A stretch of 64,000 nucleotides of DNA from Paraburkholderia hiiakae (GCF_904848665.1 NZ_CAJHCQ010000009.1:236441-300440); one strand, 5' to 3'. Shown: positions 24,774-33,854, counted from the stretch's first letter. Translations and numbers: made by a program. The notes: generated by a model from the letters alone, not told the origin.

Positions 24774-25786
24774 GCAACCTCTCCGGTGGTTTGACCTTGC
24801 GTGCCGGCGGCGGCGAGCATCGTCGAACGAATGATCGCGCGCTGCGCGAGCCCGACCTTGAAGGCGTTGCCGCTCAGCGGTCTCGCCTGCGCGAGTTCCG
24901 CCGCTGCGGCCTCGCGTAGCGTCGACTCGTTGAGCGTTTTTCCTGCGAGATGCTGCTCCGCCACGCTCGCGCGCCAGGGCCGATGCGCGATGCCGCCCAG
25001 CGCGATGCGCGCCGTGCGTATGCGGTGACCGTCGAGTTGCAGCGCGCTTGCTACTGAGACGAGCGCGAATGCATAGCTCGCGCGGTCGCGGATCTTGAGA
25101 TAGTGCGAGTGCTCGCTGAACAAGGGTGGAGGCAGGTCGACCGAGGTGATCAGTTCACCTGACTGAAGTGTCGTGTCGAGCTCGGGCCGATCGCCGGGCA
25201 GCCGATGAAACGACGCGAACGGAATCGAACGCGCGCCACGCGGCCCGCTCACCTGCACGGTGGCGTCGAGCGCCGCGAGCGCGACGCTCATATCGGATGG
25301 ATTGACGGCCACGCATTGCGCGCTTGCGCCGAGGATCGCATGCATGCGGTTGAAGCCGCCGACCGCCGCACAGCCGCTGCCGGGCGCGCGCTTGTTGCAT
25401 TGGGTGAAAGCGGTGTCGTAAAAGTACGGGCAGCGTGTGCGTTGCATGAGATTGCCGCCCACGGTCGCCATGTTGCGCAGTTGCGGCGAAGCGCCTGCGA
25501 GCAGCGCCTGCGAGAGCAGCGGGTAGCGCGTGCGCACGAGCGTGTGATTGGCCGCGTCGCTGTTGCGCACGAGCGCGCCAATACGCAGGCCGCCATTGGG
25601 CAGCGTTTCGACTTGATCGAGCGTTTCGATGCGCGTGATGTCGATGAGCATCACCGGATGCGCGACGCCGCCTTTCATGAGATCGAGAAGATTCGTGCCG
25701 CCGCCGATGAACACCGCTCCGGGTCGCTGCGCGGCGGCGATCGCGCCGTTCACGTCGGCGGCGCGCTGGTACGAGATGGCATCCAT
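24770..25786 (-). CDS. paoB: Molybdenum hydroxylase FAD subunit (PaoB/YagS-like)
   Basis: 338 residues of the CoxM/XdhB FAD-binding family. The FAD loop FIGGGTNLLDLMKGG is near 29-43. A second FAD motif, ATVGGNLMQRTRCPYFYDT near 108-126, contains the Cys-rich segment (CPYF, CNKRAPGSGC) that in YagS-type subunits holds an extra 4Fe-4S cluster. The C-terminal CO-dehydrogenase flavoprotein domain is complete. GGAGG seven bases before the ATG fixes the start at 25786. Middle gene of the three; passes electrons between the iron-sulfur and molybdenum subunits. Confidence 0.92.
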   Translation of the reverse strand: MDAISYQRAADVNGAIAAAQRPGAVFIGGGTNLLDLMKGGVAHPVMLIDITRIETLDQVETLPNGGLRIGALVRNSDAANHTLVRTRYPLLSQALLAGASPQLRNMATVGGNLMQRTRCPYFYDTAFTQCNKRAPGSGCAAVGGFNRMHAILGASAQCVAVNPSDMSVALAALDATVQVSGPRGARSIPFASFHRLPGDRPELDTTLQSGELITSVDLPPPLFSEHSHYLKIRDRASYAFALVSVASALQLDGHRIRTARIALGGIAHRPWRASVAEQHLAGKTLNESTLREAAAAELAQARPLSGNAFKVGLAQRAIIRSTMLAAAGTQGQTTGEVA

Positions 25787-25802
25787 GTTCGTGCCTCCGT
25801 AC

Positions 25803-26519
25803 TCATGCGCTGGCCGTGTGCGCGTCGCGCACAGCGGCCACGATGTTGACATAGGCGCCGCAGCGGCAGATGTTGCCGCTCATGCGCTCGCGTATTTCGG
25901 CGTCGCTCAGTTGCGCGGGGCGCGTGCGCACGTCGGGCGTGGCGGCGCTCGCTGTGCCTGCCGAGAATTCGCTCAGGCATGCCGTTGCCGAACACAACTG
26001 GCCCGGCGTGCAGAAGCCGCACTGGAAGGCGTCGCGCTCGATAAAGGCACGCTGCACGGGGCTCAACGTGGCCGCGCTCGCGAGCCCTTCGACCGTAGTG
26101 ATGCGCTGGCCTTCGTGCATCACCGCGAGCGTGAGGCAACTGTTGATGCGCCGTCCTTCCACGAGCACCGTGCATGCGCCGCATTGGCCGCGGTCGCAAC
26201 CTTTCTTCGTGCCAGTGAGACCTGCATAGTCGCGCAGCGCATCGAGCAGCGTGACGCGTGGTTCGATATGCAGCGCATATTCGCGGCCGTTGATATCGAG
26301 CCTGACCGGTTGTGCGGGTGCGGGCGGCGGTGCTTCAGCTGGAGCGGTGGCCGGCGGCGCGTTCTGCGCATGCAGATGAGGCGTTGCGCTCAGTGCCGCG
26401 GCGGCAGCGGCCGATTGCAGGAAGCGGCGGCGCGCGACGTCGGCGGGCGCGCGTGAGGGGGAAGCCTGGGAGGCGTCGTCGCAATCGCACGGCGCATCGA
26501 GGGGACGTTCGTTGGACAT
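25803..26519 (-). CDS. paoA: Molybdenum hydroxylase 2Fe-2S subunit with Tat signal (PaoA/YagT-like)
   Basis: 238 residues. A twin-arginine signal (ADVARRRFLQSAAAAAALSA, about 26-45) shows that the folded heterotrimer is exported. A Pro/Ala linker leads to a plant-type ferredoxin domain with GCDRGQCGACTVLV plus a later Cys (first cluster), then an all-helical domain with CGFCTPGQ and CRCGAY (second cluster). First gene of the operon, 16 bases before the FAD subunit. A downstream MocA-like protein matures the cofactor. Confidence 0.92.
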   Translation of the reverse strand: MSNERPLDAPCDCDDASQASPSRAPADVARRRFLQSAAAAAALSATPHLHAQNAPPATAPAEAPPPAPAQPVRLDINGREYALHIEPRVTLLDALRDYAGLTGTKKGCDRGQCGACTVLVEGRRINSCLTLAVMHEGQRITTVEGLASAATLSPVQRAFIERDAFQCGFCTPGQLCSATACLSEFSAGTASAATPDVRTRPAQLSDAEIRERMSGNICRCGAYVNIVAAVRDAHTASA

Positions 26520-26875
26520 GGCGATCTGCGGACTCCAGGATGAAGACGGAACGTAAAGAACGTAAGCCGGGACTTCACGCGCTGGCCGCGCGGGGTTGCG
26601 CAGGGCATCGGCGCGCAGCGGGGCGCCACTTTCGTGAAGCAATTCCGATGCCGCGCTCGCTCGGCCACGCATTGCAGAACTGCAAATTGCACTTCTCGAA
26701 CACGAAAGTAAAGTGCTTACGTGTGAATTTTTCGCTGCATAGTGCTTGATGGCGCAACGCTGTCGCATGGCTGGCGCCAGTCCGGCGTGAAGCTGGCGCA
26801 GTGGACAGAAAGGCAATGCAGCAAGAGGAAAAAGCGGATTGAAAGATCGCGCGCGGCGAGTTGTTTGGTGCAACG
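26520..26875. other. Upstream region of the molybdenum hydroxylase operon
   Basis: 356 bases without a credible gene. It contains the 14-bp dyad at 26672-26685 and a locally AT-rich stretch around 26690-26750 where the operon promoter probably lies. No -35/-10 pair stands out. Confidence 0.4.
26672..26685. promoter_or_regulatory. 14-bp palindrome, possible operator of paoABC
   Basis: TTGCAGAACTGCAA: six-base arms around AA/TT-less centre, fully symmetric except the middle pair. It is about 150 bases before paoA. The regulator is unknown. Confidence 0.3.
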
Positions 26876-28528
26876 TTATGCGCGATCTTCCTGCAGATAA
26901 CGATGCACGAAGGCGATCGCCATACTGCCTTCACCAACGGCTGAAGCCACCCGCTTGACCGGGCTCAGACGCACGTCGCCGCAGGCAAAGACGCCGGGCA
27001 CGCTAGATTCGAGCAGGTACGGATCGCGCCGGTGCGACCAGCGCCCGGCTTTTACGGCATCGTCGCCGGTCAGGACGTAGCCGCGTTTGTCGCAGGCGAT
27101 CTCCGGCGGCAGCCAGCCCGTTTCCGCGTCTGCGCCAATGAACACGAACAGGCCGCCGCACTCGCGGCGGCTCACGCTTTCGTTGGCCGTATTGAACACG
27201 TCGATGGCGTCGAGATGCGTGTCTCCGTACACGCCGACCACTTCGGAATTCAGTTCGACGCGCACATTCTCCTTCCCGGTCAGCTGTTCGACGAGATAGC
27301 GCGACATCTTGTTCTCGAGCGATTCGCCGCGCACGATGAGCGTGACGGCGCGCGCATGATTCGCGAAGTACAGCGCGGCTTGCCCTGACGAATTGCCGCC
27401 GCCGATCAGATACACGTCGAGTCCGTGTGTGCCGCTTGCTTCGCTGCGCGCCGCGCCGTAATAGATGCCTTTGCCGATGAAGCGGTCGAAGCCTTCGATC
27501 GCGAGGCGCCGCCACGTGACACCCGTCGCGAGAATGAGCGTGTGCGCGCGCACCATGTCGCCGCCGTCGAGATGGACTTCGCGCGCGGCGGTATCGACAC
27601 GCGCGACGGCGCGCGTGACGAGGATCTCCGCGCCGAGACGCCTTGCCTGCTGCAACGCGCGGCTCGCCAGTTCGTCGCCGGAAATGCCGCCAGGAAAGCC
27701 CAGATAATTTTCGATCCGCGATGAGGTGCCGGCCTGGCCGCCCGGCGCTTCACGCTCCACCACGATGGTACGGAGTCCTTCAGACGCGCCATAGACAGCG
27801 GCGGCAAGCCCGGCCGGGCCGCCGCCGATGATCAACGTGTCGTATTCCGTGAGACGCGGTTGAGTTTGCAGCCCGACGCGCTCCGCGACGTCGCGCGTCG
27901 CGGGGCGGCTTAGCAACGTGCCATCGGCGAGGCGCAAAGCGGGGCAGTCCTGTTCTTCGGGGCACGGCCCGCTCCAGCGCGTTTTGAGTTCGGGCGCATC
28001 GGGCGTCATCCACTCGCAGCTGATCTGGTTGCGCGCGAGGAACTGGCGCAGATTCGCGCAGGCCGGGTCCCAGCGCGCGCCAACGAGGGCGACGCGCGCT
28101 TTCGGCGGTTCCGCGGAGAGACCCTGCAAGCCGCCTATGCGTTCGCGCGCGAGCGCGCCCATGCGAGTGGCGACGTCGGACGAGGCGGCGGCGAGCGCGT
28201 AGTAGTGCTGCGCGTCCACGCGCATGACGCGCGAGGGAAGGGCCGCGCGATACGCGCCCGGAAAGGGCGAGCTCAGCGCGAGCGGCACTTCGCCGAAGAT
28301 CGTGCCGGGCAAGCGCCATCCAAGCGTGCGCTCGATGCCGTCGAGCAGCTTCACGACCTCCATCTTGCCGGACAGCACGGCATACAGCGCTCGCTCGCCG
28401 CCTTCATGCACGGCGTATTCACCAGGATTCAGATGCAGATCCGCGGAGGTTTGGACGAGGCGTTCGAGTTCGGCTTCGGGGAGCGTGGAGAAAAGCGGGA
28501 CCGCGCGGATTTCGTCTGGGGTCAGCAT
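26876..28528 (-). CDS. cNMP-binding domain / glutaredoxin-like / TrxR-like flavoprotein fusion without CxxC
   Basis: 550 residues. About 1-130 is a Crp-type cyclic-nucleotide-binding barrel (VPLFSTLPEAELERLV, TIFGEVPLAL). About 140-215 is a degenerate thioredoxin-fold domain. About 225-545 is a thioredoxin-reductase-like flavoprotein with two dinucleotide loops (IIGGGPAGLAAAVYGASEGL and YLIGGGNSSGQAAL) and the FAD end motif FACGDVRLSPVKRV. Where true thioredoxin reductases have CATC, this protein has GAAR (in GIYYGAARSEA). It therefore cannot act as a standard disulfide reductase and is more like a ferredoxin/flavodoxin-NADP reductase or nucleotide-gated oxidoreductase. Start at 28528 chosen because it begins the cNMP domain. 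Confidence 0.88.
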   Translation of the reverse strand: MLTPDEIRAVPLFSTLPEAELERLVQTSADLHLNPGEYAVHEGGERALYAVLSGKMEVVKLLDGIERTLGWRLPGTIFGEVPLALSSPFPGAYRAALPSRVMRVDAQHYYALAAASSDVATRMGALARERIGGLQGLSAEPPKARVALVGARWDPACANLRQFLARNQISCEWMTPDAPELKTRWSGPCPEEQDCPALRLADGTLLSRPATRDVAERVGLQTQPRLTEYDTLIIGGGPAGLAAAVYGASEGLRTIVVEREAPGGQAGTSSRIENYLGFPGGISGDELASRALQQARRLGAEILVTRAVARVDTAAREVHLDGGDMVRAHTLILATGVTWRRLAIEGFDRFIGKGIYYGAARSEASGTHGLDVYLIGGGNSSGQAALYFANHARAVTLIVRGESLENKMSRYLVEQLTGKENVRVELNSEVVGVYGDTHLDAIDVFNTANESVSRRECGGLFVFIGADAETGWLPPEIACDKRGYVLTGDDAVKAGRWSHRRDPYLLESSVPGVFACGDVRLSPVKRVASAVGEGSMAIAFVHRYLQEDRA

Positions 28529-28703
28529 GGCTTCGCAAATAGCGGGCAGGCAGGAAACGACGATGGGACAGCGGCGCGGGGACCGTGCTCTTATGTTGCG
28601 GCGCGGCCATTTTTGGAACGTCTGATGCAGTATAGCTGGCGCGCGTGTAGACGGTTTCCTGGTCGTACAGCGAGTCAATTGACTGATGAATTGCGCACGA
28701 GCG

Positions 28704-29672
28704 TTAATCGAGAGGATCGCTAACCATGTCGCCGGTAGTCAACGCAGCCACGGTCTCGCGCAGCCACACGAGCGCGGGGTCTGCGTGATTGCGTGGATGC
28801 CATGCCGCGTGCATCGAAAATCCGCGTGCCTCGAACGGCAGCTCGAACAGGTCCACGCGGTCCTGGTAGCGCGCGATGAGCCGGTAAGGCAGCGTCGCCA
28901 CGTAGTTCGTGCGCGCGAGCACCTCGGGCACGAGCGTGAAATGCTGCACCGAGTGCGCCACGCGGCGACGGCGGCCAAGCGCTTCGAGATGCTCGTCCAT
29001 GAAACCGAAGAAGCTCGCGCCGCTGGTCGAAACGAGCACGTGCTCGAGCGCGCAATAGCTGTCCAGGTCGAACGCGGCGGCGCCGCGCGGGTGCCCTTTG
29101 CGTTGCGCCACGACGAAGCGTTCGTTGTAGAGCTTTCTGGCCTTCAGCGTTGGGGGCACCTGCTGCGCGGAGCCGAGCAGCAAATCGATTTCGCCGCGCT
29201 CGAAGCGCTCCGCGAGCGAGCCCGATTCAATGGCGATGAACGCCAGCTGCAGCCCAGGCCCGGCGAGGCGAGGCCACTCGATCATCAGCGGCAGGCCCAG
29301 CACCGCCACGCACTGGTCGCTCGCGGCGACCACAAAGCGCCGCGTGCCGGTGAGCGGATCGAACACGGGTTCGCGGCGCACCACGGTTTCTAGCGTCTTG
29401 AGCGCCGCATGCAGCGGGTCCATCAGTTCGAGCGCGCGCGCCGTGGGCGTCATGCCGCGGCCATTGGCGGCGGGAATCAGCAGCGGGTCGTCAAAGAGCT
29501 GGCGCAGCCGCGCGAGCTGTGCCGAAACGGCCGGCTGCGTGAGGTTCAGGCGCGCGGCGGCGCGCGTCACGTTCGATTCGGCCAGCAGGGCGTCGAGCGA
29601 CACGAGCAGGTTCAGATCGATACCGGAGAGATCAATCACGGTGATAGGTGGAATGGCGGTGATTGATTTCAA
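28704..29672 (-). CDS. LysR-family transcriptional regulator (NodD/NahR-like subgroup)
   Basis: 322 residues. The N-terminal winged HTH at about 18-80 starts with DLNLLVSLDALLAE and contains NVTRAAARLNLTQPAVSAQL as recognition helix; PAANGRGMTPTARALEL follows, typical of NodD/NahR/LinR members. The substrate domain covers about 105-310. It is divergent from the MDR oxidoreductase at 29744 with 71 bases between, the usual LysR arrangement, so it probably controls that gene. Inducer unknown. A start at a later GTG codon cannot be excluded. Confidence 0.9.
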   Translation of the reverse strand: MKSITAIPPITVIDLSGIDLNLLVSLDALLAESNVTRAAARLNLTQPAVSAQLARLRQLFDDPLLIPAANGRGMTPTARALELMDPLHAALKTLETVVRREPVFDPLTGTRRFVVAASDQCVAVLGLPLMIEWPRLAGPGLQLAFIAIESGSLAERFERGEIDLLLGSAQQVPPTLKARKLYNERFVVAQRKGHPRGAAAFDLDSYCALEHVLVSTSGASFFGFMDEHLEALGRRRRVAHSVQHFTLVPEVLARTNYVATLPYRLIARYQDRVDLFELPFEARGFSMHAAWHPRNHADPALVWLRETVAALTTGDMVSDPLD

Positions 29673-29743
29673 GAATACGTCTCGCTCGCCTAGAGTTCAA
29701 TCCATCAGATGAACCGTGAAAGCCCTTTCCACTAGGAGAAGTC

Positions 29744-30811
29744 ATGAAAGCCTGGATGCTCGATCAACCCGGCCAGCCGCTCGCGCTGCGCGACGTTGCG
29801 CAACCCGAACCGCGCCGCGGCGCGTTGCTGGTGAGCGTGGAGGCCGTGCCGCTCTTGAGCTACACGCGCCAGTACGTGCAGGGCAAGCTGCCCTACGGCT
29901 ACCCGCAGGGTCCGTTTTCGCCGGGGACCAACGGCATCGGCCGGGTACTTGCGCTCGGCGAAGGCGTGTATGGCTATCGCGTCGGCCAGCGCGTGGCGCT
30001 GAGCCCCTACTGGATCGCCGACGAGGCGCTGCGCGAGCCCGCCCAGGCGCTGATCGGGCTCACCGCGATCAGCCCGGACAGCGCGCCCATGCTCGGCGAT
30101 TTCCCGCACGGCACGCTGCGCGAGGCGGTCGAGTTTCCGGCCTCGACGGTGTTCCCGCTCGACGGCCTCGACCACATGGCCTCGGCGCAGCTCGCGGCGC
30201 TCGGCAAGCTCGTGGTGCCGTTCGGCGGCCTGCGGCGCGGCCGGCTTGCGGCAGGCGAAACCGTGGTGGTGAACGGCGCAGCCGGCGCGTTTGGCTCGGC
30301 GGCGGTGCTCGATGCGCTAGCACTCGGCGCGGGCCGTGTTGTGGCGCTCGGCCGGCGCGCGGCCGCGCTGGCGCCGCTCGCGAAGCTCGGCGGCCGAGTG
30401 GTGACCGTGGCGCTCAGCGGCGAGATGGCGCGCGACGTGGAGGCCATCCGCGCCGCGGCGAATGGCGGGGCCGATCTCGCCTTCGACATGGTCGGCCACG
30501 CCACCGACCCGCTCGCCACGCTCAGCGCGCTGCGCAGCCTGCGACGCAACGGCCGCATGGTGCTCATGGGCAGCATGGAGGTGGATTTGCCAATCAGGTA
30601 TGGGGAGATGCTTATCAACAATTGGGAGTTGATGGGCCACTTCATGTACAGCAACGCGGACTACCGCGCGCTGATCGCGCTCGTGCAGTCGGGCCAGTTG
30701 CCGCTCGATGCGATCGAAGTCGAGCGCCACGCCTTCGATGCGCTGGAGACCGCGATCGACGCGGCGGAAAAGGCCGAGGGGCTGACGTGCGTTGCGGTGT
30801 GCACGTCGTAA
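29744..30811 (+). CDS. Zinc-independent MDR alcohol dehydrogenase / quinone oxidoreductase-like protein
   Basis: 355 residues of the medium-chain dehydrogenase/reductase superfamily. The GroES-like N-terminal domain spans about 1-140 (MKAWMLDQPGQPLALRDV). A Rossmann fold with VVVNGAAGAFGSAAV near 170-184 binds NADPH. The catalytic-zinc Cys/His and the four-Cys structural zinc lobe are absent, so it is of the zinc-free reductase type (quinone or enone reductase). TAGGAG precedes the ATG. Divergent from the LysR regulator; followed by a strong hairpin. Substrate unknown. Confidence 0.88.
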   Translation: MKAWMLDQPGQPLALRDVAQPEPRRGALLVSVEAVPLLSYTRQYVQGKLPYGYPQGPFSPGTNGIGRVLALGEGVYGYRVGQRVALSPYWIADEALREPAQALIGLTAISPDSAPMLGDFPHGTLREAVEFPASTVFPLDGLDHMASAQLAALGKLVVPFGGLRRGRLAAGETVVVNGAAGAFGSAAVLDALALGAGRVVALGRRAAALAPLAKLGGRVVTVALSGEMARDVEAIRAAANGGADLAFDMVGHATDPLATLSALRSLRRNGRMVLMGSMEVDLPIRYGEMLINNWELMGHFMYSNADYRALIALVQSGQLPLDAIEVERHAFDALETAIDAAEKAEGLTCVAVCTS

Positions 30812-30838
30812 AGCGCGCGAACGCTCCATAAGCCAATC

Positions 30839-30869
30839 GGCCCGCAAGCGTGACTGACGCTTGCGGGCC
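30839..30869. terminator. Bidirectional hairpin between convergent MDR and pyrB genes
   Basis: GGCCCGCAAGCGT (30839-30851) pairs perfectly with ACGCTTGCGGGCC (30857-30869) around a GACTG loop. It lies between two convergent stop codons. U-tracts are poor in both directions, but the 13-bp GC-rich stem is strong. Confidence 0.6.
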
Positions 30870-30895
30870 GATTTCGTTGCGAACGCAACAAGGGT

Positions 30896-32188
30896 TTAGT
30901 CGATGCCGTGGAACACAGCGTCGTCCGGGCCGAGGTATGCGGGCGGGCGCCACACGGCGTCGCGCATCGAGTGCTGCACGAGGTTCTCCACGCCGAGCAG
31001 CACCGCGAAGATCGCCATGCGCACCGGAATGCCGTTGTCGGTCTGGCGGAAGATCGCGAGGCGCGGATCGTGGTTCAGATCGGTCGAGAGATCGTTGGCG
31101 CCCGGGCGGCTGTCGCGCGGCAGCGGGTGCATCACGAGCGTTTCGGCGCTGCAGCACTCGTCCATCGTTGCCTGGTTGATCTGGAATTCGGGCGTGTAGC
31201 CTTCGAACGATTCGTCGGCGAAGCGCTCCTTCTGGATGCGCGTGGCGTACACCACGTCCGCGCCGCGCAGACCTGCGCGCAGGTCGTGCGTTTGCTCGAC
31301 CACGTGGCCGTTGGTCGAGATCTTGTCGACGATGTACGCCGGCATTTCGAGCTGCGGCGGCGAAATGAGCGTGAACTTGATGCCGCGATACAGTGCGAGC
31401 AGCTTCACGAGCGAGTGCACCGTGCGGCCGTATTTCAGGTCGCCCACGAGCGCGATATGCGCGCCGTCGACGATCTTGCCGAGGCGCGAGAACTCGCGCT
31501 GGATGGTGTAGAGGTCGAGCAGCGCCTGGCTCGGGTGCTCGCCGGGACCGTCGCCGCCATTGATCACGGGAATATTCACGGCGCGCGCAAATTCGGCCAC
31601 CGAGCCTTGATCAGGATGCCGAATCACCATCGCATCCACGTAGCCGGCCATCACGCGGCTCGTGTCGTAGATCGATTCGCCCTTGGCCATCGAGGAGAAC
31701 GTGAAGCCAGTCGTGTCGCACACCGAACCGCCCAGGCGGCAGAACGCGGCGCCAAAGCTCACGCGCGTGCGCGTGCTGGCTTCGAAGAACAGGTTGCCGA
31801 GCACCGCACCTTCTAGCACGCGCGAGATTTTCCGGCGGTGCGCAATGGGCTGCATGATGTCGGCCACGCGGAACAGGGCTTCGACGGAGTCGCGCGAGAA
31901 CTGGTCTACGGAAAGCAACTGCGGCTTGCCCTCGAACTGCATCTGGCTGGCGAGCGAACGCGAATCTACGCTTTGCGTATAGTCTTCGCGCGGCTCGCCA
32001 TTGCCGACGATTTCCGAAACGAAGCGCTCGACGATCTCCGGCATGGCGCGCGATTCCTGCGACTCCTCGGGCAGCAGCCACGTGTCGAGCGCACGACGCG
32101 ACACGCCGATGCGGCTTGCGAATGCATCGCGGGTCATGTTCAGACGCCGCATGGCGTCACGGAGGAAGGCTTGTTGCGGAACGCTCAT
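30896..32188 (-). CDS. pyrB: Aspartate carbamoyltransferase with N-terminal helix-turn-helix extension
   Basis: Condenses carbamoyl phosphate with aspartate, first committed step of pyrimidine synthesis. 430 residues against the usual 300-340. The catalytic part starts near residue 85 and contains STRTRVSF near 134-141 (carbamoyl-phosphate binding), GDGPGEHPSQALLDLYT, VGDLKYGRTVHSL and HPLPR. All active-site motifs are intact. The first 60 residues form an HTH-like unit (MTRDAFASRIGVSRRALDTW). No pyrI or pyrC/pyrX is adjacent. The extension could be DNA-binding autoregulation or an assembly module. A TTGACT-N16-TAATAT promoter lies close upstream. Confidence 0.92.
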   Translation of the reverse strand: MSVPQQAFLRDAMRRLNMTRDAFASRIGVSRRALDTWLLPEESQESRAMPEIVERFVSEIVGNGEPREDYTQSVDSRSLASQMQFEGKPQLLSVDQFSRDSVEALFRVADIMQPIAHRRKISRVLEGAVLGNLFFEASTRTRVSFGAAFCRLGGSVCDTTGFTFSSMAKGESIYDTSRVMAGYVDAMVIRHPDQGSVAEFARAVNIPVINGGDGPGEHPSQALLDLYTIQREFSRLGKIVDGAHIALVGDLKYGRTVHSLVKLLALYRGIKFTLISPPQLEMPAYIVDKISTNGHVVEQTHDLRAGLRGADVVYATRIQKERFADESFEGYTPEFQINQATMDECCSAETLVMHPLPRDSRPGANDLSTDLNHDPRLAIFRQTDNGIPVRMAIFAVLLGVENLVQHSMRDAVWRPPAYLGPDDAVFHGID

Positions 32189-32499
32189 ACTGGCACCCGT
32201 GATTTCTGGTTAATGTACGCGGTGCGTATATTAGTTCGACGGCGCGAGAAGTCAAGTTCTTTTGTCGGAAGCGTGCTCGAGAGACGTCGCCGCATGAGTG
32301 CGACGGCCGGGCGCGCTGGCGTGTGCTATGCGACCCTTAATTTGGGATAGCGCTTTTTGCGACGCCACGATAATCGGCGCTTTGAATTTTTCCAGGCCGG
32401 CGCTCGTCGGCCGTGGCAGCCGAAGATGTCCGCTTTATCTCCCTCTTTGCGCTCCCGCTGTGCGAGCGTGCAGCCCGCACCGTCCTCACGGAGCCAGCC
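32189..32499. other. Divergent intergenic region between pyrB and the M23 peptidase gene
   Basis: 311 bases. It holds the pyrB promoter at 32228-32255. Nothing else stands out; the plus-strand promoter for the M23-bactofilin unit must also lie here but is not obvious. Confidence 0.45.
32228..32255 (-). promoter_or_regulatory. Sigma-70-type promoter for pyrB
   Basis: On the minus strand: TTGACT, 16 bases, TAATAT, placing transcription start about 30 bases before the pyrB ATG. -35 matches 5 of 6 and -10 matches 4 of 6. The leader is too short for an attenuator. Confidence 0.5.
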
Positions 32500-33450
32500 A
32501 TGAAATTGCCATGGTCCAGCTCTGCCCGTGACCTGACCAAGGGCGACGTCCGCTTCGTCACGCACGAGACGGCGCGGCGCGCCGCGATTGCGTCGGCGTG
32601 CGCGGCGGCCGTGCTTGCACTCGCCGGCGGCGTGGCGATCGGCCATTTCACGCGCGCTCCGGCCGTTTCCGGTTCCGCCGGGGCGAATCAGCATCACTAC
32701 GTGGTTGGCGAAATCGGGCGCATGGACGCCTCCATCGCCTTGCTCGATCCGCGCATCGAGCGGCTCGCGGCGGAACTCGCGCAATTGCGCCAGTTCGACC
32801 AGCGGCTGCGTGCGCAACCGGCGCGCGGCGCCGTGACGCCAGCCGCGCCCGCGCGCTCGGGCGATGAAGGCAACGACGACGACGGCGAGGGCGGCCCCGC
32901 ACTCGCGCCGCGGCGCTGCGTGGAGGCGTCCGCCGCGCCGGCGAACGCGAGGGCCGTCAGCGGCGCAATCGACTGCATGGCCGCGACGCTCTCCGCACTC
33001 GAGCAGGCCACCGCCGAGCACGAGGCGGCGTGGGACGCGTTCCCGGGGCGCCGCCCGCTCGTAGGGGGGCGCAACGGCTCGCCGTTCGGCAATCGCATCG
33101 ATCCGTTCACGCAGCGCCTGAGCTTTCATCCGGGCATGGACCTGGTTGCACCGACTGGCACGCCCATCCTTGCCGCGGCAGGCGGCCGCGTGATCTTCGC
33201 GGGTCTGAAGGCGGGCTACGGCAATGCAGTCGAGATCGACCACGGCAACGGCTTCGTCACGCGTTACGGCCATGCCTCGAAGATCGACGTGCGGGTGGGC
33301 CAGATCGTGATGCCCGAGGAGCCTATCGCCGACGTGGGCGCGACCGGCCGCGCGACCGGCCCGCATCTGCACTTCGAAGTGCTCGTGAACGGGCAGCCCG
33401 TCAATCCCGCCGACTATCTCGCGCTCTTTGCTGCGCCCGTCAATGGCTGA
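32500..33450 (+). CDS. M23-family peptidoglycan endopeptidase (LytM domain), membrane-anchored
   Basis: 316 residues. One membrane helix at about 30-50 (AAIASACAAAVLALAGG), a periplasmic spacer with coiled-coil and an acidic GDEGNDDDGEGG stretch, then a LytM domain at about 205-310. Zinc ligands are visible in SFHPGMDLVAP and GPHLHFEV; RYGHASKI carries a further active-site His. It therefore looks catalytically competent. GGAG precedes the ATG at 32500. Start overlaps nothing upstream; the stop overlaps the next gene by eight bases, and a bactofilin follows. M23 enzymes paired with bactofilins shape the cell wall locally. Confidence 0.92.
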   Translation: MKLPWSSSARDLTKGDVRFVTHETARRAAIASACAAAVLALAGGVAIGHFTRAPAVSGSAGANQHHYVVGEIGRMDASIALLDPRIERLAAELAQLRQFDQRLRAQPARGAVTPAAPARSGDEGNDDDGEGGPALAPRRCVEASAAPANARAVSGAIDCMAATLSALEQATAEHEAAWDAFPGRRPLVGGRNGSPFGNRIDPFTQRLSFHPGMDLVAPTGTPILAAAGGRVIFAGLKAGYGNAVEIDHGNGFVTRYGHASKIDVRVGQIVMPEEPIADVGATGRATGPHLHFEVLVNGQPVNPADYLALFAAPVNG

Positions 33451-33799
33451 TCCGCGACGTACCCCGCGCGCGCATACGAATGCCGATCGCGCTTACGAAC
33501 TGCAACCGGTGCGCTCGCTCGCGTGGCGCGTGGGTTGCGCGACGCTATGGGCCGTACTTGCCGCGACGGCCGGCGCTGGCATGACCGCGTGGCTGCTCAA
33601 GCCGCAAGGCGAGGCGAGCTGTCCCGTGGTCGCGCCCGACGCCCTGAGCCGCGAACTCAGCGACATGCAATTGCGGCTCGAACAGGAGCGCGCCGCGCGC
33701 GCCACGCTGCAAACCACGGTGGAAGGCGCGCAGACCACCATCGCGAAGCTGCAGGCCGAACTCCTGTTCCTGCGAAACCATGGCGCCGGTTCGCGCTGA
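33443..33799 (+). CDS. Single-pass membrane protein with coiled coil, between M23 peptidase and bactofilin
   Basis: 118 residues: short basic N-terminus, one membrane helix at about 30-52 (WRVGCATLWAVLAATAGAG), then a heptad-rich periplasmic or cytoplasmic coiled coil at about 70-112 (LSRELSDMQLRLEQERAARA). It overlaps the M23 stop and precedes the bactofilin by 55 bases, so it is likely an adaptor of that module. No named domain is recognised. Confidence 0.78.
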   Translation: MADPRRTPRAHTNADRAYELQPVRSLAWRVGCATLWAVLAATAGAGMTAWLLKPQGEASCPVVAPDALSRELSDMQLRLEQERAARATLQTTVEGAQTTIAKLQAELLFLRNHGAGSR

Positions 33800-33854
33800 G
33801 CCTCGACGAGCGCCACACATCTTCATCGACATTCACACCACACGGTAGCTTTCC

